Shown: one piece after another, positions 7,539-16,337 of the stretch
Numbering within the stretch: position 1 is the stretch's first letter
Layout: each line of letters opens with the position of its first letter
Assembly: GCA_049611805.1 (NCBI GenBank)
Contig: JBMZAX010000005.1
Coordinates: forward strand, 1 to 64,000
Reading direction: 5' to 3'
Source of the DNA: UBA7378 sp049611805
GTDB taxonomy: Bacteria > Pseudomonadota > Alphaproteobacteria > RS24
Length of the DNA: 64,000 nucleotides
Translations under genes and position numbers: made by a program
The notes under the pieces: model-generated
What the model was told of the DNA's origin: nothing
Database searches by the model: none
The model's input: the letters and a program-made list of their open reading frames with translations, nothing else

Positions 7539-8786
7539 ATGCAAGCGCTCAAAGATTTTATATCTCGCCTTAGGGCGACTTTGAAAGCCCGCTTGGGCGA
7601 TTTGCGCATCAGCGAAGGGCGCCTCGGCGCCGTGCGGCGCCTGCCTGCGCCGTTTTTGGCGATTGCGGTGGGGGTTTTCGTGTTTGTTTTGCTGGTCTCA
7701 ACCCGGCCCGAAACCAAGCCGTCAACGAATGATGAGCGCGTGTGGTCGGTTGTTGCGCGCTCGGTCAGCTATGGCCCGGTGACGCCCACCATCAAGGCTT
7801 TCGGCGAATTGCGCGCGAAAAAACAGGTGCGCCTGCGCGCGCTGGTCTCCGGCGAGGTGGTCTCGACAAGCGAAAAATTTGAGGATGGCGCGCGGGTGTC
7901 GCGCGGCGATGTGCTGGTGCGGATAGACAAATTTGTCTATGAAACCCACCTTGATGAAGCCCGCGCCGCGCTCAAAGGCGCAAAAGCACTGCTGGCCGAG
8001 CGCGCCGCATCGGCCGAACTGGCGGAACAGGATTTCAAGCGCGCCGAGCAATTGTTCAAAAAAGGCACGGTTTCCAAAAAAATGCTGGATGACCGCAAAA
8101 CCGATTTCACGATTAAAACCGCGCGCAAAGACCAACAGCAATCAACCGTCGACCGGCACAGGGTTCAGGTCAAAAGGGCCAAACGGGATTTGAAAAACAC
8201 CAATGTTGTTGCGCCCTTTGACGGCTATATCACCCAGATTTCCGCCCGCGAAGGGCGGGTTTTGAACCCCAATGATCAGGTGGCGATGCTGCTCGATTCG
8301 GATAATTTCGAAGTGGTTTTCAATCTCTCCGACGATGAATATGGCCGTTTTTTGCAGCGCAATACGGATGTGATCGGGCGTCCGGTGCAGGTGGTGTGGA
8401 ATGTCGGCGGCGAACAGACGACGCTGGAGGCGACGATCGAGCGCGTCGGCGCGCAAATTTCGCAGGCCACGCGCGGTGTGGACATTTATGCAACGCTTGA
8501 GGGTAAAATTCCGTCAAATCTGCGCGGCGGGGCGTTTGTCGAGGTGGAGCTTACCGCCCAGCCTGTTGACGGTGTCATGGCGTTGCCCAAAGACGCGCTT
8601 TACACCGACAACCGCGTCTATCTGGTGAGAAACGGGCGTTTGGAGCCGCGCACGCTGGTTGATTTCGTTGATGACGGCGCGCAGGTTCTGCTCAAAAGCG
8701 GGCTGGCGGTCGGCGATGTGGTTTTGCTGACCCGCTTTAACGAAGCCGCACCGGGCGTGGCCGTCAAGGTCGTGGAACAACCCTGA
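7539..8786 (+). CDS. RND efflux periplasmic adaptor (membrane fusion protein)
   Basis: About 415 residues from ATG 7539. An N-terminal cytoplasmic basic stretch is followed by one transmembrane helix (PAPFLAIAVGVFVFVLLVS), a lipoyl/biotinyl-like half (GEVVSTSEKFEDGARVSRGDVLVRID), an alpha-helical hairpin rich in A/E/K, the second lipoyl half (APFDGYITQISAREGRVL) and a beta-barrel. This is the HlyD/AcrA architecture: it bridges the inner-membrane RND pump to an outer-membrane channel. A TTG at 7497 gives a longer form; ATG 7539 was preferred but neither has a strong ribosome-binding site. The stop overlaps the start of the pump gene. Confidence 0.9.
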   Translation: MQALKDFISRLRATLKARLGDLRISEGRLGAVRRLPAPFLAIAVGVFVFVLLVSTRPETKPSTNDERVWSVVARSVSYGPVTPTIKAFGELRAKKQVRLRALVSGEVVSTSEKFEDGARVSRGDVLVRIDKFVYETHLDEARAALKGAKALLAERAASAELAEQDFKRAEQLFKKGTVSKKMLDDRKTDFTIKTARKDQQQSTVDRHRVQVKRAKRDLKNTNVVAPFDGYITQISAREGRVLNPNDQVAMLLDSDNFEVVFNLSDDEYGRFLQRNTDVIGRPVQVVWNVGGEQTTLEATIERVGAQISQATRGVDIYATLEGKIPSNLRGGAFVEVELTAQPVDGVMALPKDALYTDNRVYLVRNGRLEPRTLVDFVDDGAQVLLKSGLAVGDVVLLTRFNEAAPGVAVKVVEQP

Positions 8787-11700
8787 TGAACCCGATCACG
8801 CCTGCTGTTAAGCTTTTTGCTCGGCACCGGAACGCGGCCAATCTCCTGTTTTTCTCGATGATCATGTTGGGCTTTTTCGGCCTCACCAATCTGAACATCC
8901 AGTTTTTTCCGACAACGGAAATCAAAATCGTGAATATCACCGTGCCGTGGCCCGGTGCAACGGCACAGGATATTGACAAAAATATCGTTGCCACCGTGCA
9001 GCCCGAAGTGCGCTTTATTGACGGGGTGAAGGAGTTTTCGTCGACCTCGCGCCAGGGCGTGGCGGTTATGAATGTCGAGTTCTATCCGGAAATCGACATG
9101 CAACGTGCGGTGGGCGATGTTGAGGCGGCGGTCAATACGTTGACAACCCTGCCGAAAGAAGCCGAGCGCCCGATTATTTCGCAGGAAACTTTTTTCGAAC
9201 CGACCGCATCCTTGCTTATTTCCGGCCCGTTTGAGGAGCGCGCCTTGCGCGCCTTTGCCAAGCAGATACGCGACGGCCTGCTGGAGCGCGGCATCGACAA
9301 GGTCAATCTTGAGGGTTATCGCGACGAGGAAATCTGGATTGAAGCCCATGCCGCCCAGCTGCGCCGCTATGCGTTGACGCCGGACGAGATTGCCGCGCGC
9401 GTTGCCGGCTCGTCGCTGGATGTGCCGGGCGGGGTGTTGCGCGGCGATGTCGAACGCCAGGTGCGCGCGGTCGGGCTGGCGCTGACAGCCGAAGAAATTG
9501 GCGCGATCAGCCTGCGCAATGCTTCTGACGGGCGGCAATTATCGGTGAGCGATGTTGCGCGCGTGACGGATACATTTGATGCCAGCCAGCCCGAAGGTTG
9601 GGACGGCGACCACCGCGCCATCCGTTTGACCCTGATGCGGACGAAAAACGGCGACGCGATCGAAATAACCGAAACCGCGCGCGCCTATCTTGCCGAGGTC
9701 ACCAAATCATTGCCGCCTACGCTCAAGGTGGAACTTTTCGACGTCAATGCCGACCAGATTATTCAACGCATCAATGTGCTGTTGTTCAACGGGCTCACCG
9801 GCATGATATTGGTATTGGCGATTTTGTTTCTGTTTTTGAACGGGCGCATTGCTTTTTGGGTGGCGGTCGGCATTCCGGCGTCGCTGATGGCAACATTCGG
9901 CGTCATGTTCTATCTGGAAATGACCATCAACATGCTGTCGCTGTTTGCGTTGATTATGACCATCGGCATTATTGTCGATGATGCCATTGTGGTGGGGGAG
10001 CATTCGGCGACGCTGATTGAGCGCGGTGAGACGGCGCTTGCCGCCGCCGAGGGCGGTGCCATTCGCATGACCATGCCAATCACCGCCGCCGCGCTGACGA
10101 CGATTGCCGCGTTTATTCCGATTTTGGCGATTGGCGGCGTTATGGGCCAGTTTGTCCGCGATATTCCGCTGGTTCTGCTTTCCGTCTTGATTGCCAGCCT
10201 GATCGAGTGCTTTCTCGTATTGCCCGGCCATTTGAGCCATGCGCTGTCGCGCCCGCCTCGCGAGCCGGCACCCTGGCGCAAGAAATTCTTTGATGATTTT
10301 GACAGATTTCGCGACACGAAATTCCGCGCCTTTGTGACGCGTGCCTATGACCGGCGCTATACAACCGGCGCGATCGGTCTGGCGGTTCTGATTATTGTCA
10401 TTGGCCTGCTGGCCGGCGGGCGCGTGCCGTTTCGGTTTTTCCCCTCGCCCGAGGGTGAGGTAATCAATGCCTATATTTTTTTCCAGCCCGGCACAAAACG
10501 CGCGGCCACCAAACAAGGCGCGCAAGCCATTGAGGCCGCGCTTTATGCGGCGGAAAAAGAACTGGCACCGGAGGGTGAAAAACTGGTCAGTGTGGTGTTC
10601 ACCCAAATTGGCCGCACGCGCTCGATTTTCGGCGATGAACGCGCGCTGATAACGGCCGAATTGACGCCCAGCGAAGACCGCGATATCCGCACGCGCGAGA
10701 TTGTCAGCACGTGGGAAAAATCCATGCCCGACATTGCGGGGCTTCGTTATGTGTTTGTGCGCGAACGGCGCGGCGGCCCGCCGGGGCGCGACATTGATAT
10801 CCGGTTGCAAAATGCCGATCCCGAAATATTGAAACAGGCGGCGCTGGAAGTGCGTCAGGCGCTTGAGCAATATCCCGGCATTACGCGCGCACGCGACGAT
10901 TTGTTCTACACCAAGCAGGAGCTTTTATTGCGCGTCAACGCGCAAGGCCGGGCGCTTGGTTTCACAAATCAGATTATCGGATCAATGGCGCGGGGAACGC
11001 TGGAAGGCGTTATCGCCAAGCGGTTTGCGCGGGGTGATGAGGAAGTGACCATTCGCGTGTTGCAGCCGCGCGACGCCTCCAGCCCCAAACAGCTTGAAGA
11101 TATCGAGCTGACCGTGCCGGGCACCAATCCGCCGCGTTTCGTGCCGCTCAGCGCGGTTGTTGAAATTGTCGAAAAGCCGGGCTTTTCAACCATTAAGCGC
11201 ACGGATGGCTATGTCACGGTTTCGGTGGTGGCCGATTATGATGACAATGCCGGCAATCCGAATGATGTGCTCACCTCGATGGGCAAAGACACGCTGCCGC
11301 AAATTGCCGCGAAATATAATATCGACTTCGCCTTTGGCGGGCGCAATCAGGAAGAGATGGAAACCATGGGCTCGCTGCGCACGGGCGCGATTTTGGGCCT
11401 CGGCATGATTTACGTCATTCTCGCATTTGTGTTTGCAAGCTATTCGCGCCCGCTCATCATTATGTCGGTTATTCCGTTCGGTCTTGTCGGCATGGTCACG
11501 GGGCATTTTCTGATGGGCTTTGACCTGACATTTTTGAGCATGATCGGCCTGCTTGGCCTGTCCGGTATTCTCGTCAATAATTCTATTATTCTTATCAGCC
11601 GCATTGAAGAACGCCGCGATGAAGGCGAAACCTTGCGCGACGCGGTGATCAACGGCATTTGCGACCGCTTCCGCGCGGTCACGCTGACCTCGCTGACAAC

Positions 11701-11908
11701 GGTTTTGGGATTAACCCCGCTTTTGTTCGAAACCAGCGTGCAGGCGCAATTCCTGTTGCCTATGGTCATCACCATTGCGTGGGGCCTGGCTTTTGCCAGC
11801 CTGATTGTGCTGTTTCTGGTGCCCTCGGTTCTGGGCATGCAGGAAGATTTGCGCGCCAGCATACGCGGCGACCGCAATGCCGACACCAGACCGCATATTG
11901 CCGAATAA
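8786..11908 (+). CDS. RND efflux pump, inner-membrane permease (AcrB/MexB superfamily)
   Basis: A 1040-residue protein of standard length for hydrophobe/amphiphile or heavy-metal RND pumps. It has an N-terminal helix, a large periplasmic loop, a helix block containing the proton-relay acidic pair in GIIVDDAIVVGEH, a second periplasmic loop and a C-terminal helix block (ILVNNSIILISRIEERR). Driven by proton flow, it exports small molecules with the adaptor encoded just upstream. No outer-membrane TolC gene is next to it. The gene ends one base before the convergent trkH stop. Confidence 0.93.
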   Translation: MNPITPAVKLFARHRNAANLLFFSMIMLGFFGLTNLNIQFFPTTEIKIVNITVPWPGATAQDIDKNIVATVQPEVRFIDGVKEFSSTSRQGVAVMNVEFYPEIDMQRAVGDVEAAVNTLTTLPKEAERPIISQETFFEPTASLLISGPFEERALRAFAKQIRDGLLERGIDKVNLEGYRDEEIWIEAHAAQLRRYALTPDEIAARVAGSSLDVPGGVLRGDVERQVRAVGLALTAEEIGAISLRNASDGRQLSVSDVARVTDTFDASQPEGWDGDHRAIRLTLMRTKNGDAIEITETARAYLAEVTKSLPPTLKVELFDVNADQIIQRINVLLFNGLTGMILVLAILFLFLNGRIAFWVAVGIPASLMATFGVMFYLEMTINMLSLFALIMTIGIIVDDAIVVGEHSATLIERGETALAAAEGGAIRMTMPITAAALTTIAAFIPILAIGGVMGQFVRDIPLVLLSVLIASLIECFLVLPGHLSHALSRPPREPAPWRKKFFDDFDRFRDTKFRAFVTRAYDRRYTTGAIGLAVLIIVIGLLAGGRVPFRFFPSPEGEVINAYIFFQPGTKRAATKQGAQAIEAALYAAEKELAPEGEKLVSVVFTQIGRTRSIFGDERALITAELTPSEDRDIRTREIVSTWEKSMPDIAGLRYVFVRERRGGPPGRDIDIRLQNADPEILKQAALEVRQALEQYPGITRARDDLFYTKQELLLRVNAQGRALGFTNQIIGSMARGTLEGVIAKRFARGDEEVTIRVLQPRDASSPKQLEDIELTVPGTNPPRFVPLSAVVEIVEKPGFSTIKRTDGYVTVSVVADYDDNAGNPNDVLTSMGKDTLPQIAAKYNIDFAFGGRNQEEMETMGSLRTGAILGLGMIYVILAFVFASYSRPLIIMSVIPFGLVGMVTGHFLMGFDLTFLSMIGLLGLSGILVNNSIILISRIEERRDEGETLRDAVINGICDRFRAVTLTSLTTVLGLTPLLFETSVQAQFLLPMVITIAWGLAFASLIVLFLVPSVLGMQEDLRASIRGDRNADTRPHIAE

Positions 11909-11909
11909 T

Positions 11910-13358
11910 CTAGCGCCGCCAGAAACTGGGCGCGAATAAAACCAGCACGGTCAGAAATTCCAACCGCCCCAGAAGCATGCCGAAGCTCAATACCCATTTT
12001 GCCGTGTCGGGCAGCTGCGCATAGGTTCCCGACGGGCCGACAACCGGCCCCAGCCCGGGGCCGACATTGGCGATTGCCGCCGCCGCCGCTGACAGCGCGG
12101 TTTGTGTATCAAGGCCGATCAATGCCAGAATAATGGCGAGCCCGGCAAAGGACAGAACGAAAATCAGCCCGAAGGCGATAACCGAATTTGCCACCTTGTC
12201 GTCGACCAGCTTGCCATTATAGCGAATGACGAAAACCCCATTGGGCTGGGTCACCTGTTTGACGTAGCGCCAGCCCGATTTCAGAATAATCTGAAGCCGG
12301 AAAATTTTCAGCCCGCATGAGGTTGAGCCCGCGCACCCGCCAATGAAGGTGAGAATGAAAAAAACCGACACGGCAAACGGCCCCCAAAGCGAATAATCAG
12401 CCGTTGTAAAGCCGGTGCCGGTGAGGATCGAGACCGTGTTGAAAGCGGCGCGCAATGCGGCCATGGCCCCTGTGCCGGTGTCGGTGGCAATCTGGTAAAA
12501 CCACATGATAAGGGTCGCGGTGGCGGCGGCGGCGAGAAAAAACCGTATCTGGCCGTCTTGCCAAAAGACGTTGAAGTTCCGGTTGGTCAATTGCAAATAG
12601 GCCACGAAGGGCAGGGATGAGGCGAGCATGAAAACAATGGCCACAATCTCAATGGCGGGTGCGTCAAACGCCGCCAGACTGGCATCGCGCGTTGAAAACC
12701 CGCCGGTTGCAATGGTGGTCATGGCGTGGGCGGCGGCATCGAAAAAACTCATGCCGGCCAGCCAATAGGCCAGCAGGCACGAACCGGTGATGATAAAATA
12801 CAGCCGCGTGATCGAGCCTGCGATTTGCGCCGTGCGCGGCAGAATCTTTTCCGATGTGTCGGAGCTTTCCAGACGAAACAACTGCATGCCGCCAACATTG
12901 AGCATGGGCAAAACGGAAATGGCCATGACGATAATGCCAATGCCGCCAAACCATTGCAGCAGGGCCCGCCACAGCAAAATGCCGGGCGGGGCCTCATCCA
13001 GCTCGGTGATAATGGTGGCGCCGGTCGTTGTCAGGCCGGACATGGCCTCGAAAAACGCATCCGTATAGCTCAGCCCCAGCCCGCTAAAAGCAAAGGGCAG
13101 CGCGGCAAAGGCCGTCAGCGCAAGCCACGCGCCGCTGGTCAGCAAAAAAGCCTGCCGGACGGATAAGGGCGGCAGCTTGCCGCGATTTGTCAAAACCAGC
13201 GCACCGGCGATAAAGCCGGTAATCAGGGCGGCGGTAATGAATACCGGCCAGTCCGGCTGGTCGAGCAGAATTTCGGTAAAGGCGGGCACCAACATGCCGC
13301 CGGCCAATGCCGAGAGCAGCATGCCGATCAGAAAAAATATGGTGCGGTAATCAGCCAT
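11910..13358 (-). CDS. trkH: Trk-type potassium uptake protein, membrane subunit
   Basis: A 482-residue membrane protein. The four selectivity-filter loops of the TrkH/KtrB fold are visible: GLTTTGATI, TIATGGFST, ILTGTGFTT and GGCAGSTS. It would import potassium with a cytosolic TrkA regulatory subunit, which is not in the window. ATG 13358 (MADYRTIFFLIGML) is the start; the longer open frame reaches into apaG in another frame. It begins four bases after the apaG stop, so the two genes are likely cotranscribed. Confidence 0.94.
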   Translation of the reverse strand: MADYRTIFFLIGMLLSALAGGMLVPAFTEILLDQPDWPVFITAALITGFIAGALVLTNRGKLPPLSVRQAFLLTSGAWLALTAFAALPFAFSGLGLSYTDAFFEAMSGLTTTGATIITELDEAPPGILLWRALLQWFGGIGIIVMAISVLPMLNVGGMQLFRLESSDTSEKILPRTAQIAGSITRLYFIITGSCLLAYWLAGMSFFDAAAHAMTTIATGGFSTRDASLAAFDAPAIEIVAIVFMLASSLPFVAYLQLTNRNFNVFWQDGQIRFFLAAAATATLIMWFYQIATDTGTGAMAALRAAFNTVSILTGTGFTTADYSLWGPFAVSVFFILTFIGGCAGSTSCGLKIFRLQIILKSGWRYVKQVTQPNGVFVIRYNGKLVDDKVANSVIAFGLIFVLSFAGLAIILALIGLDTQTALSAAAAAIANVGPGLGPVVGPSGTYAQLPDTAKWVLSFGMLLGRLEFLTVLVLFAPSFWRR

Positions 13359-13362
13359 GATG

Positions 13363-13755
13363 TCAATGCACTTGCGCCTCGTCATGCGGGCAGTCCAGCG
13401 AGAAAGCCGGAATTTCAATGTCGAATTCGCGCCCGTCATCGGCGCGCATGGCATAGGTGCCGCGCATGAAGCCCGATGATGTCTGCAAGGGCGTGCCGGA
13501 GGAATAGGTGAAAGATGCACCCGGTGCCAGCACCGGCTGTTCGCCGACAACGCCCGCGCCCTTGACCTCCTGCTGGCGCCCCAGCGCATCGGTAATCATC
13601 CAATGGCGCGACATGAGTTGCACCGTGTCGACGCCGTTGTTTTCGATTTTGATGCGATAAGCCCAGACGAAATACTGATTGTCGGGGTCGGAGTCCTTCT
13701 CGATATAGGCGGTTTCAACCGAAACCGTGATCCCGCCCGTCGTTGCGCTGTTCAT
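13363..13755 (-). CDS. apaG: ApaG protein (Co2+/Mg2+ efflux-associated, DUF525)
   Basis: A 130-residue single-domain protein of usual ApaG length. Family motifs seen are YFVWAYRIKIEN, LMSRHWMITDALG, VVGEQPVLAPGASFTYSSG and MRGTYAM. The fold is fibronectin-III-like; in enterobacteria it is linked to divalent cation tolerance, though its biochemical role is unresolved. It sits upstream of trkH and 32 bases downstream of metZ, all on the same strand. Confidence 0.95.
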   Translation of the reverse strand: MNSATTGGITVSVETAYIEKDSDPDNQYFVWAYRIKIENNGVDTVQLMSRHWMITDALGRQQEVKGAGVVGEQPVLAPGASFTYSSGTPLQTSSGFMRGTYAMRADDGREFDIEIPAFSLDCPHDEAQVH

Positions 13756-13787
13756 AACTTACGTCACCCGTTCAATTTCGGCGCCGG

Positions 13788-14972
13788 CTAAATCGTGTCC
13801 AGCGCCCTTTCGAAATCCTCAACCAGATCCGCCGGGTCTTCAAGACCTATCGACACACGCAAGCTTGTCGGGCGAATGCCCAATTCGGCTTTTGCCGCAT
13901 CATCCAGACGGAAATGCGTGGTGGTCGCCGGATGCGTGATCAATGTTTTGGCATCGCCCAGATTGTTCGAGATCGCCGCAATTTGCAGATTATTGGCAAA
14001 GCGGAAAGCATCGGCTTTGTCCGTTCCCACATCAAAAGCAATGAGATTGCCGCCGCGCGTCATTTGCCGACAGGCGAGATCATATTGCGGATGGGCCGCG
14101 TCGCCCGGATAAATCACCCGCCCCACCTTGCTGTGGGCGTTCAAAAATGCCGCCAGTTTTTCGGCATTGTCGCAATGGGCATCAACGCGCACGGGCAATG
14201 TCTCAAGGCTTTTGAGCATGATCCATGCATTGAAAGGGGCCAAGGCGGGGCCCGTTTGACGCATGAAATTTGCCAGCTCATCGCGCACATAAGCCGCATT
14301 GCCCAGAATAATGCCGCCCAGACACCGGCCCTGCCCGTCAATGTGCTTGGTCGCGCTATAGACAACAATATCGGCGCCAAAATCGAGCGGCCGCTGCAAT
14401 ATGGGCGTTGCAAAAACATTGTCGACCACCAGCCGCGCGCCATGGTCATGGGCGATATCGGCGACCGCTTGCATGTCGATAATTTCCAGCACCGGATTGG
14501 ACGGCGTTTCGAGGAAAACTACTTTGGTTGTTGGCCGCATGGCCTGTTCCCATGCCGCGATATCGCGCCCGTCAACCAGCGTGGTTTCAATGCCGTAGCG
14601 CGGCAGCAAGGTTTCAACAATATAGCGGCACGAGCCAAACAGCGCGCGCGCCGCCACCACATGGTCGCCGGCCTGCAACAGGCTCAACATGGCAGCCGTC
14701 ACCGCCGCCATGCCGGTTGCCGTGGCGCGCGCATCTTCGGCCCCTTCCAGTGCCATCATGCGTTCTTCGAACACTCTGACGGTCGGATTGCCGAAACGCG
14801 AATAAATATAGCCGTCATCTTCTTCACGAAAGCGCGCTTCGGCCTGTTCGGCACTGTCATAGACAAAGCCGGATGTCAGATAGAGAGCTTCGCTGGTCTC
14901 CCCGAAAGGCGACCGGTTCTGCCCCTCATGGACCAAGCGTGTTCGGGGTCGATAAGTGTCTTTTTTGCTCAC
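13788..14972 (-). CDS. metZ: O-succinylhomoserine sulfhydrylase
   Basis: A 394-residue Cys/Met-metabolism PLP enzyme. Visible are SRFGNPTVRVFEERMMALEG, the GD..(V/L)..(L)FGSC region, VDNVFATP and the PLP lysine in VYSATKHIDGQGR. MetZ makes homocysteine directly from O-succinylhomoserine and sulfide. The GTG start at 14972 was chosen because AAGGAG lies about 8 bases before it and the protein then begins at VSKKDTYRP; the longer frame would run into the leader RNA. The gene sits behind a SAM-II riboswitch and a hairpin, so it should be shut off when SAM is plentiful. Confidence 0.94.
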   Translation of the reverse strand: MSKKDTYRPRTRLVHEGQNRSPFGETSEALYLTSGFVYDSAEQAEARFREEDDGYIYSRFGNPTVRVFEERMMALEGAEDARATATGMAAVTAAMLSLLQAGDHVVAARALFGSCRYIVETLLPRYGIETTLVDGRDIAAWEQAMRPTTKVVFLETPSNPVLEIIDMQAVADIAHDHGARLVVDNVFATPILQRPLDFGADIVVYSATKHIDGQGRCLGGIILGNAAYVRDELANFMRQTGPALAPFNAWIMLKSLETLPVRVDAHCDNAEKLAAFLNAHSKVGRVIYPGDAAHPQYDLACRQMTRGGNLIAFDVGTDKADAFRFANNLQIAAISNNLGDAKTLITHPATTTHFRLDDAAKAELGIRPTSLRVSIGLEDPADLVEDFERALDTI

Positions 14973-15017
14973 CTTGCTTCTCCTTGTGGGCCGCGTATGG
15001 CCCAAGAAAACCCGCAA

Positions 15018-15036
15018 GGCCGGGTGCTTCCCGGCC
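15018..15036 (-). terminator. Hairpin between SAM-II aptamer and metZ
   Basis: Perfect 7-bp GC stem (15030-15036 with 15018-15024) with a 5-base loop; on the minus strand it is followed a few bases later by a T-run (in 15003-15017). It lies immediately downstream of the riboswitch and could act as an attenuator. Confidence 0.55.
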
Positions 15037-15037
15037 A

Positions 15038-15091
15038 TTTTAGCTGGTTGTTTAACGTGGCCGCAAGCCAGCCGGCTCAAATTACCACGTG
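15038..15091 (-). ncRNA. SAM-II riboswitch upstream of metZ
   Basis: On the minus strand the leader carries the SAM-II signature: P1 strand GTGG, ATTTGAGCC, GGCTTGC, then GCCAC closing P1, followed by GTTAAACAA and CCAGCTAAAA. The pseudoknot pairing GCTGG with CCAGC is present. SAM-II aptamers are typical of alphaproteobacterial methionine genes and repress on binding S-adenosylmethionine. The aptamer ends about 65 bases before the metZ GTG start. Confidence 0.93.
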
Positions 15092-15171
15092 CGGAACATG
15101 TCGAAAAACACCGTCGGCGTCAAGACATTGGGCGCAAGCTGGCCTAAAATATGATAGGTGTGGAGTCGCTC

Positions 15172-16332
15172 ATGACAGAAAATACGAACCAGAATTTGTT
15201 TCCCGATACGGACGCCCAGACCCCGCAGCGCGCGGCGGGCCAAACCCATGCGGTTGGCATTCTGCCCGCCCATGGCATTGCCAATATGATCCGCGACGGG
15301 CAGATTTGGGCAAGCGGCGGCATTGGCGATGACCAGATTCAGCCCGCCAGCCTGGATTTGCGGCTGGCCGAAACGGCTTATCGCGTGCGCGCAAGTTTTC
15401 TGCCCGGCGCATCCGGCAGTGTCATGGATAAGATCGGCAAGCTCGCCTACCACAAGGTTGATCTGCGCGAGGGGGCCGTTCTTGAAACAGGGTGCGTCTA
15501 TCTCGTGCCGCTGATGGAAGCGCTGGCCCTGCCCGAACGCACCGCCGGTTTTGCCAATCCGAAAAGTTCCACCGGACGCATTGATGTGTTCACGCGGCTC
15601 ATCACCGATTTTGGCAGCGCGTTTGATACCGTGCCCGCAGGCTATAAGGGCCATCTCTATCTGGAGGTCAGCCCGCGCACTTTCCCCATTCTCGTGCGCG
15701 CCGGTTCGCGGCTGTCGCAATTGCGGTTTCGGCGCGGTTCACCCAGCCATTCCGATGCCGAGACAAAGCGTCTGCACGAAGAAACCGGTCTGGTGAACGG
15801 GGCGGCGAATATCGATCAGGGGCTGGCTGTGTCGATTGATTTGCGCGGCGATGCGCAAACCGGGCTGGTTGGCTATCGCGGCAAACGTCATGCGGGTCTC
15901 ATTGATGTTGACCGGAAGGGTGCCTTGCCGGTGAGCCAGTTTTGGGAACCGATTTATCACGATGACACCAATGAGATTATTCTTGATCCGGATGAGTTCT
16001 ACATTCTCGCTTCGCGCGAGGCGGTAACAATACCCGCCAGCCATGCCGCCGAAATGGTGCCGTTCAACCCGCTTGTCGGCGAATTTCGCGTGCATTATGC
16101 GGGCTTTTTCGACCCCGGCTTCGGCATGAATGAGGCCGGTGGCGCCGGCAGTCGCGCCGTGCTTGAAGTGCGCTCGCGCGAGGTGCCGTTTATTCTGGAA
16201 CACGGCCAGATTATCGGGCGGCTGATATATGAGCGCCTGACAGACATGCCAAAGACCTTGTATGGTGACGCGCTTAATTCCAATTATCAGGCGCAGGGCC
16301 TGAAGCTGTCGAAACATTTCAAATCCGATTAG
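15172..16332 (+). CDS. dcd: 2'-deoxycytidine 5'-triphosphate deaminase, long form
   Basis: A 386-residue protein, about twice the length of E. coli Dcd. The N-terminal half has QPASLDLRLAETAYRV, the nucleotide-binding KSSTGRIDVFTRL and VPAGYKGHLYLEV motifs; the C-terminal half looks like a second dUTPase-type fold (AVSIDLRGD, EFYILASREAVTIP, VEV-like RAVLEVRSREVPF). Such tandem forms are common in alphaproteobacteria. It produces dUTP from dCTP for dTMP synthesis. ATG 15172 is preferred over 15151 because GGAG lies 6 bases before it. It is divergent from metZ, and the two promoters must share a short region. Confidence 0.9.
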   Translation: MTENTNQNLFPDTDAQTPQRAAGQTHAVGILPAHGIANMIRDGQIWASGGIGDDQIQPASLDLRLAETAYRVRASFLPGASGSVMDKIGKLAYHKVDLREGAVLETGCVYLVPLMEALALPERTAGFANPKSSTGRIDVFTRLITDFGSAFDTVPAGYKGHLYLEVSPRTFPILVRAGSRLSQLRFRRGSPSHSDAETKRLHEETGLVNGAANIDQGLAVSIDLRGDAQTGLVGYRGKRHAGLIDVDRKGALPVSQFWEPIYHDDTNEIILDPDEFYILASREAVTIPASHAAEMVPFNPLVGEFRVHYAGFFDPGFGMNEAGGAGSRAVLEVRSREVPFILEHGQIIGRLIYERLTDMPKTLYGDALNSNYQAQGLKLSKHFKSD

Positions 16333-16337
16333 GAGGC

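Noticed and set aside
9707..10870. 387-codon minus-strand frame inside the RND pump
   Set aside because: Antisense shadow rich in R/H/Q, typical of reverse-frame reading of GC-rich genes.
13359..13589. Upstream extension of trkH through apaG
   Set aside because: The extension reads apaG in another frame; TrkH begins at MADYRTIFF.
13914..15332. 472-codon plus-strand frame opposite metZ
   Set aside because: Antisense shadow of metZ, no domain, and covers the riboswitch region.
15082..15720. Long minus-strand frame opposite dcd
   Set aside because: Mirror of the dcd coding strand in GC-rich DNA with no family motifs; it also crosses the riboswitch.
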